This document shows, piece by piece, positions 1-6,913 of a stretch of 9,412 nucleotides of DNA. The first letter of the stretch is position 1, and every line of letters starts with the position of its first letter. Location: positions 1-9,412 of the forward strand of contig JAGYIH010000032.1 in assembly GCA_018402615.1 (NCBI GenBank), in the 5' to 3' direction. The notes beneath the pieces were generated by a model that searched no databases, was not told the origin of the DNA, and was given only the letters and a program-made list of their open reading frames with translations. Position numbers and translations under genes: made by a program. The stretch comes from Aquiluna sp. (lineage in GTDB: Bacteria; Actinomycetota; Actinomycetes; Actinomycetales; Microbacteriaceae).

Positions 1-1
1 T

Positions 2-505
2 GAGCATGATCCCGATGCCTTTGTAGTTGATCTTGACCTGGGTTCTGGGCCAACCGGTATCGAACTAATAACCTCAATCGCCGCTAAAAGTGCTGAACTT
101 GGCTTTGTCCTACTAACTAACTTCACCCCCTCACCCTGGGAGATGAAGTCAGCCAAAAACATGGCTTTTGTGAAAAAGAGCGACGTGCTGGACTTTGGTT
201 ACCTGGTGTCGGCTCTCAATGAGGTCTTGACCAACAACCCCAGGTCCAAGGCAATGTTTCGACAGCCACCAAAGGGAGCCCTGTCTGAGCTAACCAAAAA
301 GCAGTTGCTTGTCCTCTCGCTACTTGCGGAGGGGAAAACCAACGCAGAGATTGCCGCGATCCTCACCGTTTCCCAGGGCGCCATCGAACAGAGCGTCAAG
401 CGCATCTACTTGGCGCTTGGAATTAGTGCAAGCGACGGCAATAGCCGCCGGGTAACTGCCGCACAGCTCTACACAAGAAGCATGGGGCCCAGGAGATCAG
501 CTTGA
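2..505 (+). CDS. Response regulator RR1, receiver plus LuxR/GerE helix-turn-helix (5' end missing)
   Basis: Partial gene, open from the left edge in the frame starting at base 2. It encodes the second half of a receiver domain and a complete DNA-binding domain of the NarL/LuxR type. The likely phospho-acceptor Asp is at 29-31 in the motif VVDLDLG, preceded by DPDAF as in NarL-type receivers. The conserved Thr lies in LLTNFTP and the conserved Lys in FVKKSDV. The GerE domain (about 285-425) has the typical LTKKQLLVLSLLAEGKTNAEIA opening and an IEQSVKRIYLALGI recognition region. The first acidic pocket residues lie outside the window. Its stop (503-505) overlaps the TTG start of the kinase-like gene, so the two form one translationally coupled unit. 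Role, from family knowledge: a transcription factor switched by phosphorylation. Target genes cannot be deduced. An internal ATG at 143 would give only a fragment and is not the real start. Confidence 0.93.
   Translation, partial: EHDPDAFVVDLDLGSGPTGIELITSIAAKSAELGFVLLTNFTPSPWEMKSAKNMAFVKKSDVLDFGYLVSALNEVLTNNPRSKAMFRQPPKGALSELTKKQLLVLSLLAEGKTNAEIAAILTVSQGAIEQSVKRIYLALGISASDGNSRRVTAAQLYTRSMGPRRSA
491..505 (+). promoter_or_regulatory. Shine-Dalgarno and TTGA stop/start overlap for HK1
   Basis: AGGAG at 491-495 lies six bases before TTG at 502-504. That TTG shares bases with the regulator's stop TGA at 503-505. This site decides the start: the resulting N-terminus (MISSVLQRIGG) lines up with the N-termini of the two related kinases in this window (MKEIFLRMGG, MKEIWLKVGG). 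The overlap suggests translational coupling. Confidence 0.7.
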
Positions 506-2148
506 TTTCCAGTGTGCTGCAGAGAATTGGCGGCCCGAGTGCGGTGAGTCTTTGGGCATGGCTCGCACTGGCCCCAATTGCAATCCTTGGCTCACTCTTC
601 ACCTTCGGACCAGCCGCCACCCAAGAGTATTTCTGGCTACTGCTGGGAGCTGCAGTTCTGAGCTATTTGCCTTCTGGCTTGATCTTTCTATTTGCCTACC
701 TGACCTACCTAAAGCCAGTAAAGGACAGGCCCAGCAGACCCTTTGCCGCCCTAATCACCTATGCAACAGCTGGTTACGTTGTTGCAGTAACGATATCCGC
801 ACTCGTAGACAGCTTTGACATTGGCATTGAGTATGGCTCTGGAATAGGCAGAGCCTTGCTCCAGCTTTTTTGGTCCTCGCTGATTGCACTGGTAATTGAT
901 GCCAGCAGAAGGTATCGCGAGCTCTCTATCGAGCTCACGGATTCGATTCAGCAAACCTCGAGACTCGCGGACTACCAGGCTCAGATTGTCTCTGAGCTTC
1001 GAACCAAGCTGGTCGAGAATCTCAAGCAATCAATAGTTACCGCGCTCGAGCAAACTGACTCAAAGGGACTCAACAGACTTGCCGACGAGGTTATAAGGCC
1101 ACTTCGCTCAGAGCTGGATCGAGATCTCGCTTTGGCGTCACCTAAAACAGCAAGTCTGGAGCCCATCAGGTGGAGAGAGCTGCTCCAGCGATCATTGCGT
1201 CACCCCGGTAATCTCTGGCAATCTGCCCTTGCGGCCGCTCTAGCCGGCTTGGTGGCAACAGTGTCATTCTTTGGCATTGCCGCGATCTTGAATTTCTTGC
1301 TGGTTTTCATTCTGGTTTGGGTCAATCTGGCACTACTGAGGCGCTTGAGAGTGAAGAGCGCCTGGGTCGGCTTTCTGGTTCTATTTGCCGGTGCATTGGT
1401 TGGCGCTGTCCTGGGTCAGGAACTCCAGGCTTACGCTCCAGCCCAGGCCAGCTCGCTGGGAAACCTCAATCTTGGCAGCTGGGTAATCGCCCTATTCATC
1501 GGGCTGCAGTTCACCTTGGAGCGCGAGAGAAGAGACAAGCTAATTCAGATGAGCTCAGCGCTTGAGCAGCTCGGTTGGCAACGAGAGAAGCTAGAACAAG
1601 TGGTCTGGGTTGAAAACCGCAGACTTTCTAAGTTTGTGCATAGCGATATCCAGGGCAGAATCAGGGCCGCAGCCATGCGATCCGAGAACCTAAGTCCTGC
1701 CCAACTTCAACAGCTGCGCTCAGAGTGCCTAGCTGCACTGGACAGAGCTATCGAACCCATGGAATTCAAAGAGTTTCTGTCTCAGAGCGAAAGAATCTGG
1801 GACGGGATCCTAAGAATCAGCTTCGACACTCCCGAGGAAATCGTGCATCGCCTAGAAAGCGATGGCTTTGCAAAAGTGGCGGCGGTAGAGGTAATTCGTG
1901 AGGGGCTGTGCAATGCCGTGCGCCATGGCAAGGCCAGCAATGCAACACTTTCGCTCAGGGTCTCTGACGACAGGGGTGTCGGCATGCTGAAGGTGTCCAT
2001 CTCAAACGATGGCGAACCGCTGGACTCCTCGGCTGACTCAGGTTTTGGCTCAGAGATATTGGACGAAGCCTCCAGCGAGTGGTCCCTCACAAACACTTCT
2101 CGCGGTGTTGAGCTGGTTGCCGCGATCCCGCTAGCTGACAAGGCCTAA
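502..2148 (+). CDS. Membrane sensor histidine kinase-like protein HK1
   Basis: 548 residues, partner of RR1. Hydrophobic segments at roughly 16-36, 43-70, 82-103 and 117-134 are followed by a charged helical stretch (about 136-210) carrying ADEVIRPL at 194-201. A second membrane block spans about 238-340 (four more segments), so about eight segments in all. A short amphipathic helix (343-378) leads to the presumed phospho-acceptor His380 in HSDIQGR. The GHKL ATPase domain follows: N-box with Glu467 and Asn471 (REGLCNAVRHGKA), G1-like box NDGE at 502-505, and G2-like GFGSEIL at 514-520 after a very short lid. The residue after His380 is Ser, not the usual Asp or Glu. No extracellular or PAS-like sensor domain is visible, so sensing probably occurs in or near the membrane (inference). 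It is clearly related to, but more divergent than, the other two kinases here. It could be a working kinase or an ATP-binding protein acting mainly as a phosphatase. Confidence 0.9.
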   Translation: MISSVLQRIGGPSAVSLWAWLALAPIAILGSLFTFGPAATQEYFWLLLGAAVLSYLPSGLIFLFAYLTYLKPVKDRPSRPFAALITYATAGYVVAVTISALVDSFDIGIEYGSGIGRALLQLFWSSLIALVIDASRRYRELSIELTDSIQQTSRLADYQAQIVSELRTKLVENLKQSIVTALEQTDSKGLNRLADEVIRPLRSELDRDLALASPKTASLEPIRWRELLQRSLRHPGNLWQSALAAALAGLVATVSFFGIAAILNFLLVFILVWVNLALLRRLRVKSAWVGFLVLFAGALVGAVLGQELQAYAPAQASSLGNLNLGSWVIALFIGLQFTLERERRDKLIQMSSALEQLGWQREKLEQVVWVENRRLSKFVHSDIQGRIRAAAMRSENLSPAQLQQLRSECLAALDRAIEPMEFKEFLSQSERIWDGILRISFDTPEEIVHRLESDGFAKVAAVEVIREGLCNAVRHGKASNATLSLRVSDDRGVGMLKVSISNDGEPLDSSADSGFGSEILDEASSEWSLTNTSRGVELVAAIPLADKA

Positions 2149-2159
2149 TCTAAACAGAC

Positions 2160-2176
2160 GCAAGAGTTTCTCTCGC
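2160..2176 (+). other. Small hairpin between HK1 and the alkD-like gene
   Basis: GCAAGAG at 2160-2166 and CTCTCGC at 2170-2176 can pair at six of seven positions around a TTT loop. There is no T-run after it, so it is not a convincing intrinsic terminator. It ends directly before the Shine-Dalgarno of the next gene, so at most it could modulate a processed or read-through transcript. It may be chance. Confidence 0.25.
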
Positions 2177-2185
2177 AGGGAGGGG
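2177..2185 (+). promoter_or_regulatory. Strong Shine-Dalgarno of the alkD-like gene
   Basis: AGGGAGGGG at 2177-2185 is six bases upstream of ATG at 2192, supporting that start. Confidence 0.65.
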
Positions 2186-2191
2186 TTTCCC

Positions 2192-2905
2192 ATGACCGTG
2201 ATTGTGGCTGAAGACATCTCTGCTGATCTCAAGGCGTTGAGTGACCCAAAGCTAGCCGCGTTCCAGCAGCGCTACTTCAAGACCGGCAAAGGCGAATATG
2301 GCGAGGGGGATGCATTTCTTGGCCTCAAGGTGCCTCAGGTTAGAGAAATAGCCAAGAAATACAAGACCCTAGATCTTGCTCAGATTGATGTTCTTGCCAG
2401 GGGCAAGTATCACGAGGAGAGGTTTGCGGGTTTAGCAATCCTGGTGCTGCAGTTCAAGGCAACCAAGACAAGCACCAGAGAAGCCCTCAAAAAGCGAGAT
2501 GACTTATTTGAGAAGTTCTTAGAGTTACTGGCCGATGGCTTTGTGAATAACTGGGACTTGGTCGATAGCACCGCACCATATCTTGGTGTTCACCTGCTGG
2601 GACTTGAGGATCCGGTTGGTTATCTCAAAAACCTAGCCAAGGGAAACCTCTGGGAGCAAAGAGCTGCGGTCATGTTGACCTGGGCATTCATCAGAGAGGG
2701 CAATCTAGAGCCAACTTTTGCCATGGCAGAGCACTACCTCTCCCATCCACATGACCTCATCCACAAGGCCACAGGTTGGATGCTCAGGGAGTGTGGCAAG
2801 AGAGATCAGAGAGCATTGGTTGACTTCCTAAACCAACACAAAGCCCAAACGCCCAGGGTCATGTTTAGGTATGCGATTGAAAGGTTGCCCGAAGGTCTTG
2901 TCTAG
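2192..2905 (+). CDS. alkD: DNA alkylation repair protein, AlkD-type HEAT-repeat glycosylase
   Basis: 237 residues, normal length for AlkD. The all-helical HEAT-like fold is recognisable by its conserved motifs: GLKVPQVREIAKKY near the N-terminus (44-57), NNWDLVDSTA at 119-128, LWEQRAAVM at 153-161 and HKATGWMLRECGKRD at 191-205. These place Trp121, Asp125, Arg157 and Trp196 at the positions of the DNA-binding and catalytic residues known from Bacillus cereus AlkD (Trp109, Asp113, Arg148, Trp187). Family knowledge: it removes cationic alkylated bases such as N3- and N7-alkyl purines without flipping the base. The protein appears intact and active. It starts 43 bases after HK1 in the same direction with a strong ribosome binding site, so co-transcription with RR1-HK1 is possible. 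A functional link to the signalling genes is not shown; in this window it simply sits between two kinase pairs. Confidence 0.93.
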   Translation: MTVIVAEDISADLKALSDPKLAAFQQRYFKTGKGEYGEGDAFLGLKVPQVREIAKKYKTLDLAQIDVLARGKYHEERFAGLAILVLQFKATKTSTREALKKRDDLFEKFLELLADGFVNNWDLVDSTAPYLGVHLLGLEDPVGYLKNLAKGNLWEQRAAVMLTWAFIREGNLEPTFAMAEHYLSHPHDLIHKATGWMLRECGKRDQRALVDFLNQHKAQTPRVMFRYAIERLPEGLV

Positions 2906-2990
2906 ACATTCGGTTAATACGACAGAACACGAGATTTGCCTTGCATCATTGGCCTAACCTTTCACCTGGAACACCACTACATGCTCCGCT

Positions 2991-3005
2991 AGAAGGACGT
3001 GAATG
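2991..3005 (+). promoter_or_regulatory. Shine-Dalgarno of RR2 before tandem ATG codons
   Basis: AGAAGGA at 2991-2997 precedes two adjacent in-frame ATG codons at 3003 and 3006 (spacing five and eight bases). Either could be used; the second has the more usual spacing. The 97-base gap upstream (2906-3002) has no strong terminator. A TAACCT at 2955-2960 fits the loose actinobacterial -10 pattern TANNNT but lacks a good -35, so I do not call a promoter. Confidence 0.55.
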
Positions 3006-3671
3006 ATGGCAAATTCGTTCGGGTCACTGGGCTATCAGAGAAAGCTGATCATCGTCGATGATGAGCCAATTATTCGCGGACTTGTCTCTCATCGACTCAG
3101 AGAATTGGGTTTTGAGACCCACACGGCTCAGGATGCGCTGACCGCCAAGAGGCTCTTTGACAAGGTTGACCCAGATGCAATGGTCGTTGATTTAGACCTT
3201 GGTGACGGGCCAAGTGGGACAGACCTGATTGTTGCATTATCAGCCCAAAATCCCGCAATTGGGTTTGTCCTTCTAACCAACTACATCCCCACACCTGCGG
3301 AAATGAGATCTGCGCCGCACATCGCCTACCTTTCGAAGCGTGACGTTGAGTCAATTGATCTAGTGGTCGATGCTTTGAACACGGTAATGCGCGATAACGA
3401 TCCAAGGACCGAGCTTTTCACGGTGCAACAAGACTCCCCGCTCGCCAAGTTGACGCCCAAACAGCTAGAAGTGCTCAGGCTCTTGGCTCAGGGTCTGACC
3501 AATTTAGAGATTGCTCGGCAGCGAGGCCTAGGGGTCAGGGCGGTGGAGCAGACTGTGCACAGGATTTATCGAGCCCTAGGCGTTGATGACAATGGCAGCA
3601 CCAGTCCAAGGGTTGCAGCAGCCCGAATATTTAGCTCACAAATGGGACTAAGACTCGGGACTAGCAATTGA
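3003..3671 (+). CDS. Response regulator RR2, receiver plus LuxR/GerE helix-turn-helix
   Basis: 222 residues, complete. The receiver domain starts at KLIIVDDEP, with the acidic pocket Asp19 and Asp20. The phospho-acceptor is Asp63 in VVDLDLGDGPSG, the conserved Thr is Thr92 in LLTNYIP, and the conserved Lys is Lys112 in YLSKRDV. A linker rich in DNDPRTE leads to a GerE-type helix-turn-helix at about 148-197 (LTPKQLEVLRLLAQGLTN ... VEQTVHRIYRALGV). The loop after the phospho-acceptor reads DLDLGDGPSG instead of the common DxxMPxxxG; all three regulators here share it. The TGA stop overlaps the TTG start of HK2 by four bases (TTGA), so the pair should be translated together. Expected role: phosphorylation-controlled transcription factor of the NarL class. 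Targets are unknown. It could in principle start one codon later. Confidence 0.95.
   Translation: MMANSFGSLGYQRKLIIVDDEPIIRGLVSHRLRELGFETHTAQDALTAKRLFDKVDPDAMVVDLDLGDGPSGTDLIVALSAQNPAIGFVLLTNYIPTPAEMRSAPHIAYLSKRDVESIDLVVDALNTVMRDNDPRTELFTVQQDSPLAKLTPKQLEVLRLLAQGLTNLEIARQRGLGVRAVEQTVHRIYRALGVDDNGSTSPRVAAARIFSSQMGLRLGTSN
3657..3671 (+). promoter_or_regulatory. TTGA stop/start overlap for HK2 with weak Shine-Dalgarno
   Basis: GGGA at 3657-3660 lies seven bases before TTG at 3668-3670, and TGA at 3669-3671 ends RR2. This is the same arrangement as at 502-505. The weak Shine-Dalgarno suggests that HK2 translation depends on ribosomes finishing RR2. Confidence 0.6.
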
Positions 3672-5326
3672 AAGAAATCTTTCTGCGAATGGGGGGCACG
3701 CACGCAATCACTCTGCGCGCTTGGCTACTGCTTTCACCAGTCTCCATTTTGGGGACCTCGGCTTTTATCCCGGAGGGAGTTGCTCCTGGAACTTCGATTT
3801 GGGCTGGTTACCTCGTCGGGCTGATTGGGCACGTAGTGACCGGCTTGGCTTTGGTTCCGGCACGTCTCACCTATTTGAGCGCTAAAGAAGGCAGGTCATC
3901 GAGACCCTTGTTGGCCATCTCCACACTCGCAATTGCTGGTTTGGCAAGGGGCTTCAGTGTTGCTTGGTCCCTTGAAGCATTTGAACTGGTCGATCAGGCG
4001 GACTACTTTGCTCGCATGATCGCTGGAGCGATCATTGTCACTATTTGGTTCTCAGTGACCGCAGTTTTAGTCGGCGCGAGAAGGCAGTACCTGGCTGTAT
4101 ACGGGAGACTAAGTGACTCTATCGAGAGAGCCGACGCCCTTGCCTCAGAGGGCGGTCAGCAAGTCGCACAGGTTCGGGATCAGTTGGTCGATCAGGTAAA
4201 GACCACCCTGAACGAGGCATTCTCCTCAAGAAAATCAACCTCGGACCTCCATCACATTGCCGATACTGTAATAAGACCTCTGGCACAATCACTGGCCGCT
4301 CACCAGCCTGAAATCACAAAAGTGGAGGCACCACGAAGGCGAATCAGTATCGGTCCGATTCTGAAGACAGCCTTGACCGAGTTTCCCTTTAATCCGATAC
4401 CTGTCGCGGTCATAAGCCTTGTGAGCACGTTGTATTCAAGAATCTGGAACCTAGGGGCTGCTGGACTTATAGAAACGCTCATTCAGGCATTGATCATTGT
4501 CGCTATCTTTACTGTCGCCCAGCGAGCAGGAATTCGTGGCTGGGTTGTTCCATTCGTCTGGCTCGCCACGGGCTTCCTTGCGAATCTGACTTCTTGGGTC
4601 GTCCTTGGATACGACTTTCAGGATGGCCTTATAAGTGCCATCTATCTGAGCACCACTTTGGTTCTACCAGCGGGGTTTTTGTCGATGCTCCTTGCCTACG
4701 ACAAGGAGGCAGAGCGCAAACTGGCTCAGCTTGAGGAGGCCTTGGCCCGCGTCGAGTGGCAAGAACGAAAACTTAGCCAGCAGTTGTGGATTGAGAAAAA
4801 GCGCCTGGCCCGCTATTTACACAGCGACATTCAAGGTCGCGTGCGAGCTGCCGCCCTCTCAAATCCTGCGGGCACAATGTCGCACTTGCAACAGTTACAA
4901 CGTGATTGCATCTCCGCACTAGAACTTTCCAGAGAGCTACCGCCTTTCGAGCGCTTTTATGCCGACATGGTTGAGCTTTGGGAGGGAGTTGCTTCCATCT
5001 CTTTGGAGGCAGAACCGGAGGCGATGCAGGCAATGGCCTCAGACAGATTCGGCCTGGCATCCGTGGTTGAGATTGTTCGTGAAGGAATTGGCAACGCAGT
5101 CAAACATGGCAAGGCCAAAAACATAGAGGTGGGACTAAGGTACCGAGAGCACGAAAATCCGTGCCTCGAGGTCGTTGTCATCAATGACGGTGAGGCAAAA
5201 ACTAAACCGGCTGTGCCCGGATTTGGGTCACAAACCCTGACGGAGGTCAGCGCAAGTTGGGGTCTTGAAGAGGACGACGGCAGAACCAAGCTCTGGGCCA
5301 AGGTGCCAGTTAGCTCCACTCAATAA
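3668..5326 (+). CDS. Membrane sensor histidine kinase-like protein HK2
   Basis: 552 residues, partner of RR2. Membrane segments lie at about 14-34, 44-68, 81-103 and 115-136. A cytoplasmic helical insert follows (138-212) with IADTVIRPL at 197-205, then a second membrane block at about 242-344. The helix 350-383 leads to His385 in HSDIQGRVRAAAL. The GHKL ATPase domain has Glu472 and Asn476 (REGIGNAVKHGKA), G1-like INDGE at 505-509 and G2-like GFGSQTL at 518-524. As in the other two, Ser follows the His. The C-terminus WGLEEDDGRTKLWAKVPV is the last strand of the ATPase fold. HK2 aligns with HK3 without a gap at about 61% identity by hand count; the stretch around the His is almost invariant. 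The gene ends tail-to-tail with a minus-strand exoIII remnant, overlapping it by 17 bases. Signal and output direction (kinase or phosphatase) are unknown. Confidence 0.93.
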   Translation: MKEIFLRMGGTHAITLRAWLLLSPVSILGTSAFIPEGVAPGTSIWAGYLVGLIGHVVTGLALVPARLTYLSAKEGRSSRPLLAISTLAIAGLARGFSVAWSLEAFELVDQADYFARMIAGAIIVTIWFSVTAVLVGARRQYLAVYGRLSDSIERADALASEGGQQVAQVRDQLVDQVKTTLNEAFSSRKSTSDLHHIADTVIRPLAQSLAAHQPEITKVEAPRRRISIGPILKTALTEFPFNPIPVAVISLVSTLYSRIWNLGAAGLIETLIQALIIVAIFTVAQRAGIRGWVVPFVWLATGFLANLTSWVVLGYDFQDGLISAIYLSTTLVLPAGFLSMLLAYDKEAERKLAQLEEALARVEWQERKLSQQLWIEKKRLARYLHSDIQGRVRAAALSNPAGTMSHLQQLQRDCISALELSRELPPFERFYADMVELWEGVASISLEAEPEAMQAMASDRFGLASVVEIVREGIGNAVKHGKAKNIEVGLRYREHENPCLEVVVINDGEAKTKPAVPGFGSQTLTEVSASWGLEEDDGRTKLWAKVPVSSTQ

Positions 5327-5510
5327 CCACCGGAACGTGATCGCTAGGCCCTTCGCCCTTGCGCTCATCTCTTTCAATGCTGGCTCCCACCACCCGCTCT
5401 GTTAGAGCAGGTGAGGTGAGCTGGAAGTCGATTCTCATGCCCTCGTTTCTGGGAAATCGCAGGTCTTTGTAGTCCCAGTAGGTGTACTGATTAGGCACAA
5501 GCTCTCTGAG
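5310..5510 (-). pseudogene. Exodeoxyribonuclease III, C-terminal fragment only (copy A)
   Basis: The last 66 codons plus stop of an ExoIII/AP-endonuclease family gene on the minus strand. Visible motifs are NQYTYWDYKDLRFPRNEG, then MRIDFQLTS and, near the end, GPSDHVPV, which carries the conserved Asp-His pair of the active site. Reading upstream, homology to copy B (9196-9411) stops sharply at 5510. Beyond it the minus frame stays open for a while but no longer matches copy B, and the plus strand there encodes TIG domains. About three quarters of a normal exoIII protein is therefore missing. Either the gene was cut by a rearrangement or the sequence was joined artificially here. The apparent start MPNQY at 5498 is an internal codon (Val in the true frame before PNQY) and not a real start. 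Family function: 3'-5' exonuclease and abasic-site endonuclease in base excision repair. Confidence 0.85.
5458..5510. repeat. 53-base perfect repeat, copy 1 (within exoIII fragment)
   Basis: Identical base for base to 9344-9396 and in the same orientation. To its left the two exoIII copies differ at about 27 of 148 positions; to its right they are unrelated. The block ends exactly where the exoIII reading and clean sequence end. Confidence 0.9.
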
Positions 5511-6893
5511 CCATTGGGCTAAGCAAATAACAACATCAGCATTACAGGCTCTAACTTCTCGACCTCTAATGCAGTGACGTTGGATGGTGCGGCGGTTAGT
5601 TTCGATTGTGAGTGGAACTGAGGTACTATCTCTGCTCCGGCAAAAACTGCGAGTTCCTATGATCTTGCAATCACCAACCTGGTGGGGACATTCACACTCT
5701 CGAATACCGTGACTTATGTCTCAGGTCCGAGAATTACCGTTACCTCTCAATTGTTGGCACCACTAATGGCGGCACCATTGTCTCCATCACTGGAACGGCC
5801 TGGTTAGAACCTCTGAGGTGATGATTGGCGATGTGGCGGTTTCATTCACTGTTGAAAGCGACACTCTGAGCGGGTTTGTCACTGGCATCCTCTTCTGGAG
5901 CTGTAAGCATCAGTGTCACAACTCAGGAGGTTCAACAACCTCACCAGTTGCTTTTGAGTACACAACCTCAGCACTGGTCCCAGTCATTGGAGCTATCGCT
6001 CCAACATCTGAATTTCTCCTGCTGGTGGAACAGCAATCACCGTCACAAGGACCCGGTACTTTCAGGTAGCTACTCAGACTCTGTTTCAGCTGCAATCAAT
6101 GCCATCTCCGGCTCATCAATTGTCTTGATTGATGATTCAGCCTGACCTTTGTTTCTCCTCCAGGAGCTGCTGCTACTGGTTTGGATGTGACCATTGCTAC
6201 TGGTGGTGGACTTACTGGAACCCTTGCTGGTGCCTTCAGCTACACGGCACCTCCAGCAAGCGCAGGATCAGCTGCCAGCCATTTGTGATCCAACACACCA
6301 ATGATTGTTGAGTTCTCAACCCTGCCAGAGATCTCTGCATCTGAATTGCTGAGGTGACAGCAACTGGTCAAAGACTTGAGAATGTTTCTGTTCTGACTCT
6401 CAACGGCATAACAGTCACGATTGTTTCTAACAACCTCCAACCTCGCTCACTTTCACAACAGGTGAGATGCAGTTGGCATTTGGGATCTAAGACTCGTTGG
6501 CTCAATGGAACGCTTGTGTTCCAGCAGATGTCGTAAGTCGTCGAGAGGCAACAACAATTGTTGCTGAATCCAGCAGGCTTCTTGGCTACACCTGGACCTT
6601 CAAGTTCCTTGGTAATTCAAGATCCATTGCACTTGGCTCAAAGAGAGCACCTAGCCGGCAAGTTAGTTGAGTATTCAGCAGCCGGGACCATCTGCTGGGG
6701 CTACCACAGCCGAGAACCCCAATGCATGGGCTATCGCCCATACAACACAACGAACTCAGGCTGCATGTGATCTGGCTAGTGCTAATAACTCAGAGGTGAA
6801 GACGGTGGTTCGTCTTCGCTATGGAGTGTCAAAGAACTGGGCAATGCGCTCGGCTCTTCGGTTCTGGCGCTAACGATTTATCATTCGGGTGAG
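5511..6893 (+). pseudogene. Frameshifted gene for an IPT/TIG-domain surface or secreted protein, 5' end missing
   Basis: No frame is open for long, but joining plus-strand frames gives a coherent protein of repeated immunoglobulin-like IPT/TIG domains. Unit 1 (about 5529-5728) reads ISITGSNFSTSNAVTLDGAA then YDLAITNLVGTFTLSNTVTY. Unit 2 (about 5741-5958) reads VGTTNGGTIVSITGT, MIGDVAVSFTVESD, SSSGAVSISVTT and TSPVAFEYT. Unit 3 (about 5979-6245) reads PVIGAIAPTS, AGGTAITVT, TFVSPPGAAATGLDVTIATG and LAGAFSYTAPP. These match the usual TIG pattern (PTSG..GGT.ITITG, ending in F.Y). After it come a less clear strand-rich part (TATGQRLENVSVLTLNGITV at 6354-6413; TWTFKFLGNSRSIA near 6590) and a C-terminal part with VKTVVRLRYGV and LGNALGSSVLALTIYHSG, which I cannot assign. 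Frame changes fall at about 5750, 5797, 5885, 5925, 6010 and many later places, mostly explained by one lost base. No start or signal peptide is present. TIG domains usually occur in bacterial adhesins and cell-wall proteins. Confidence 0.7.
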
Positions 6894-6913
6894 TGGAAGC
6901 GACGGGACGGCTT

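Noticed and set aside
2160..2176. Intrinsic terminator after HK1.
   Set aside because: The hairpin is short, has a mismatch, lacks a T-run and runs straight into the next gene's Shine-Dalgarno; listed only as a weak hairpin.
4957..5319. Long minus-strand open frames opposite the ATPase domain of HK2 (and likewise 1782-2141 in HK1 and 8843-9187 in HK3).
   Set aside because: They are antisense to strongly supported kinase genes. The resemblance between the HK2 and HK3 shadows follows from the kinases' own similarity.
5498..5635. The minus-strand exoIII frame stays open upstream across the 5510 junction and includes a DVVIC segment loosely like an ExoIII N-terminal motif.
   Set aside because: It does not match copy B beyond 5510, and the plus strand there gives a clear TIG domain (ISITGSNF). 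The open minus frame is best seen as its antisense shadow.
5818..6873. Several small plus-strand open frames of 60-90 codons in the disrupted region.
   Set aside because: Each is a fragment or wrong-frame part of the broken TIG gene, with no ribosome binding site and no independent protein character.
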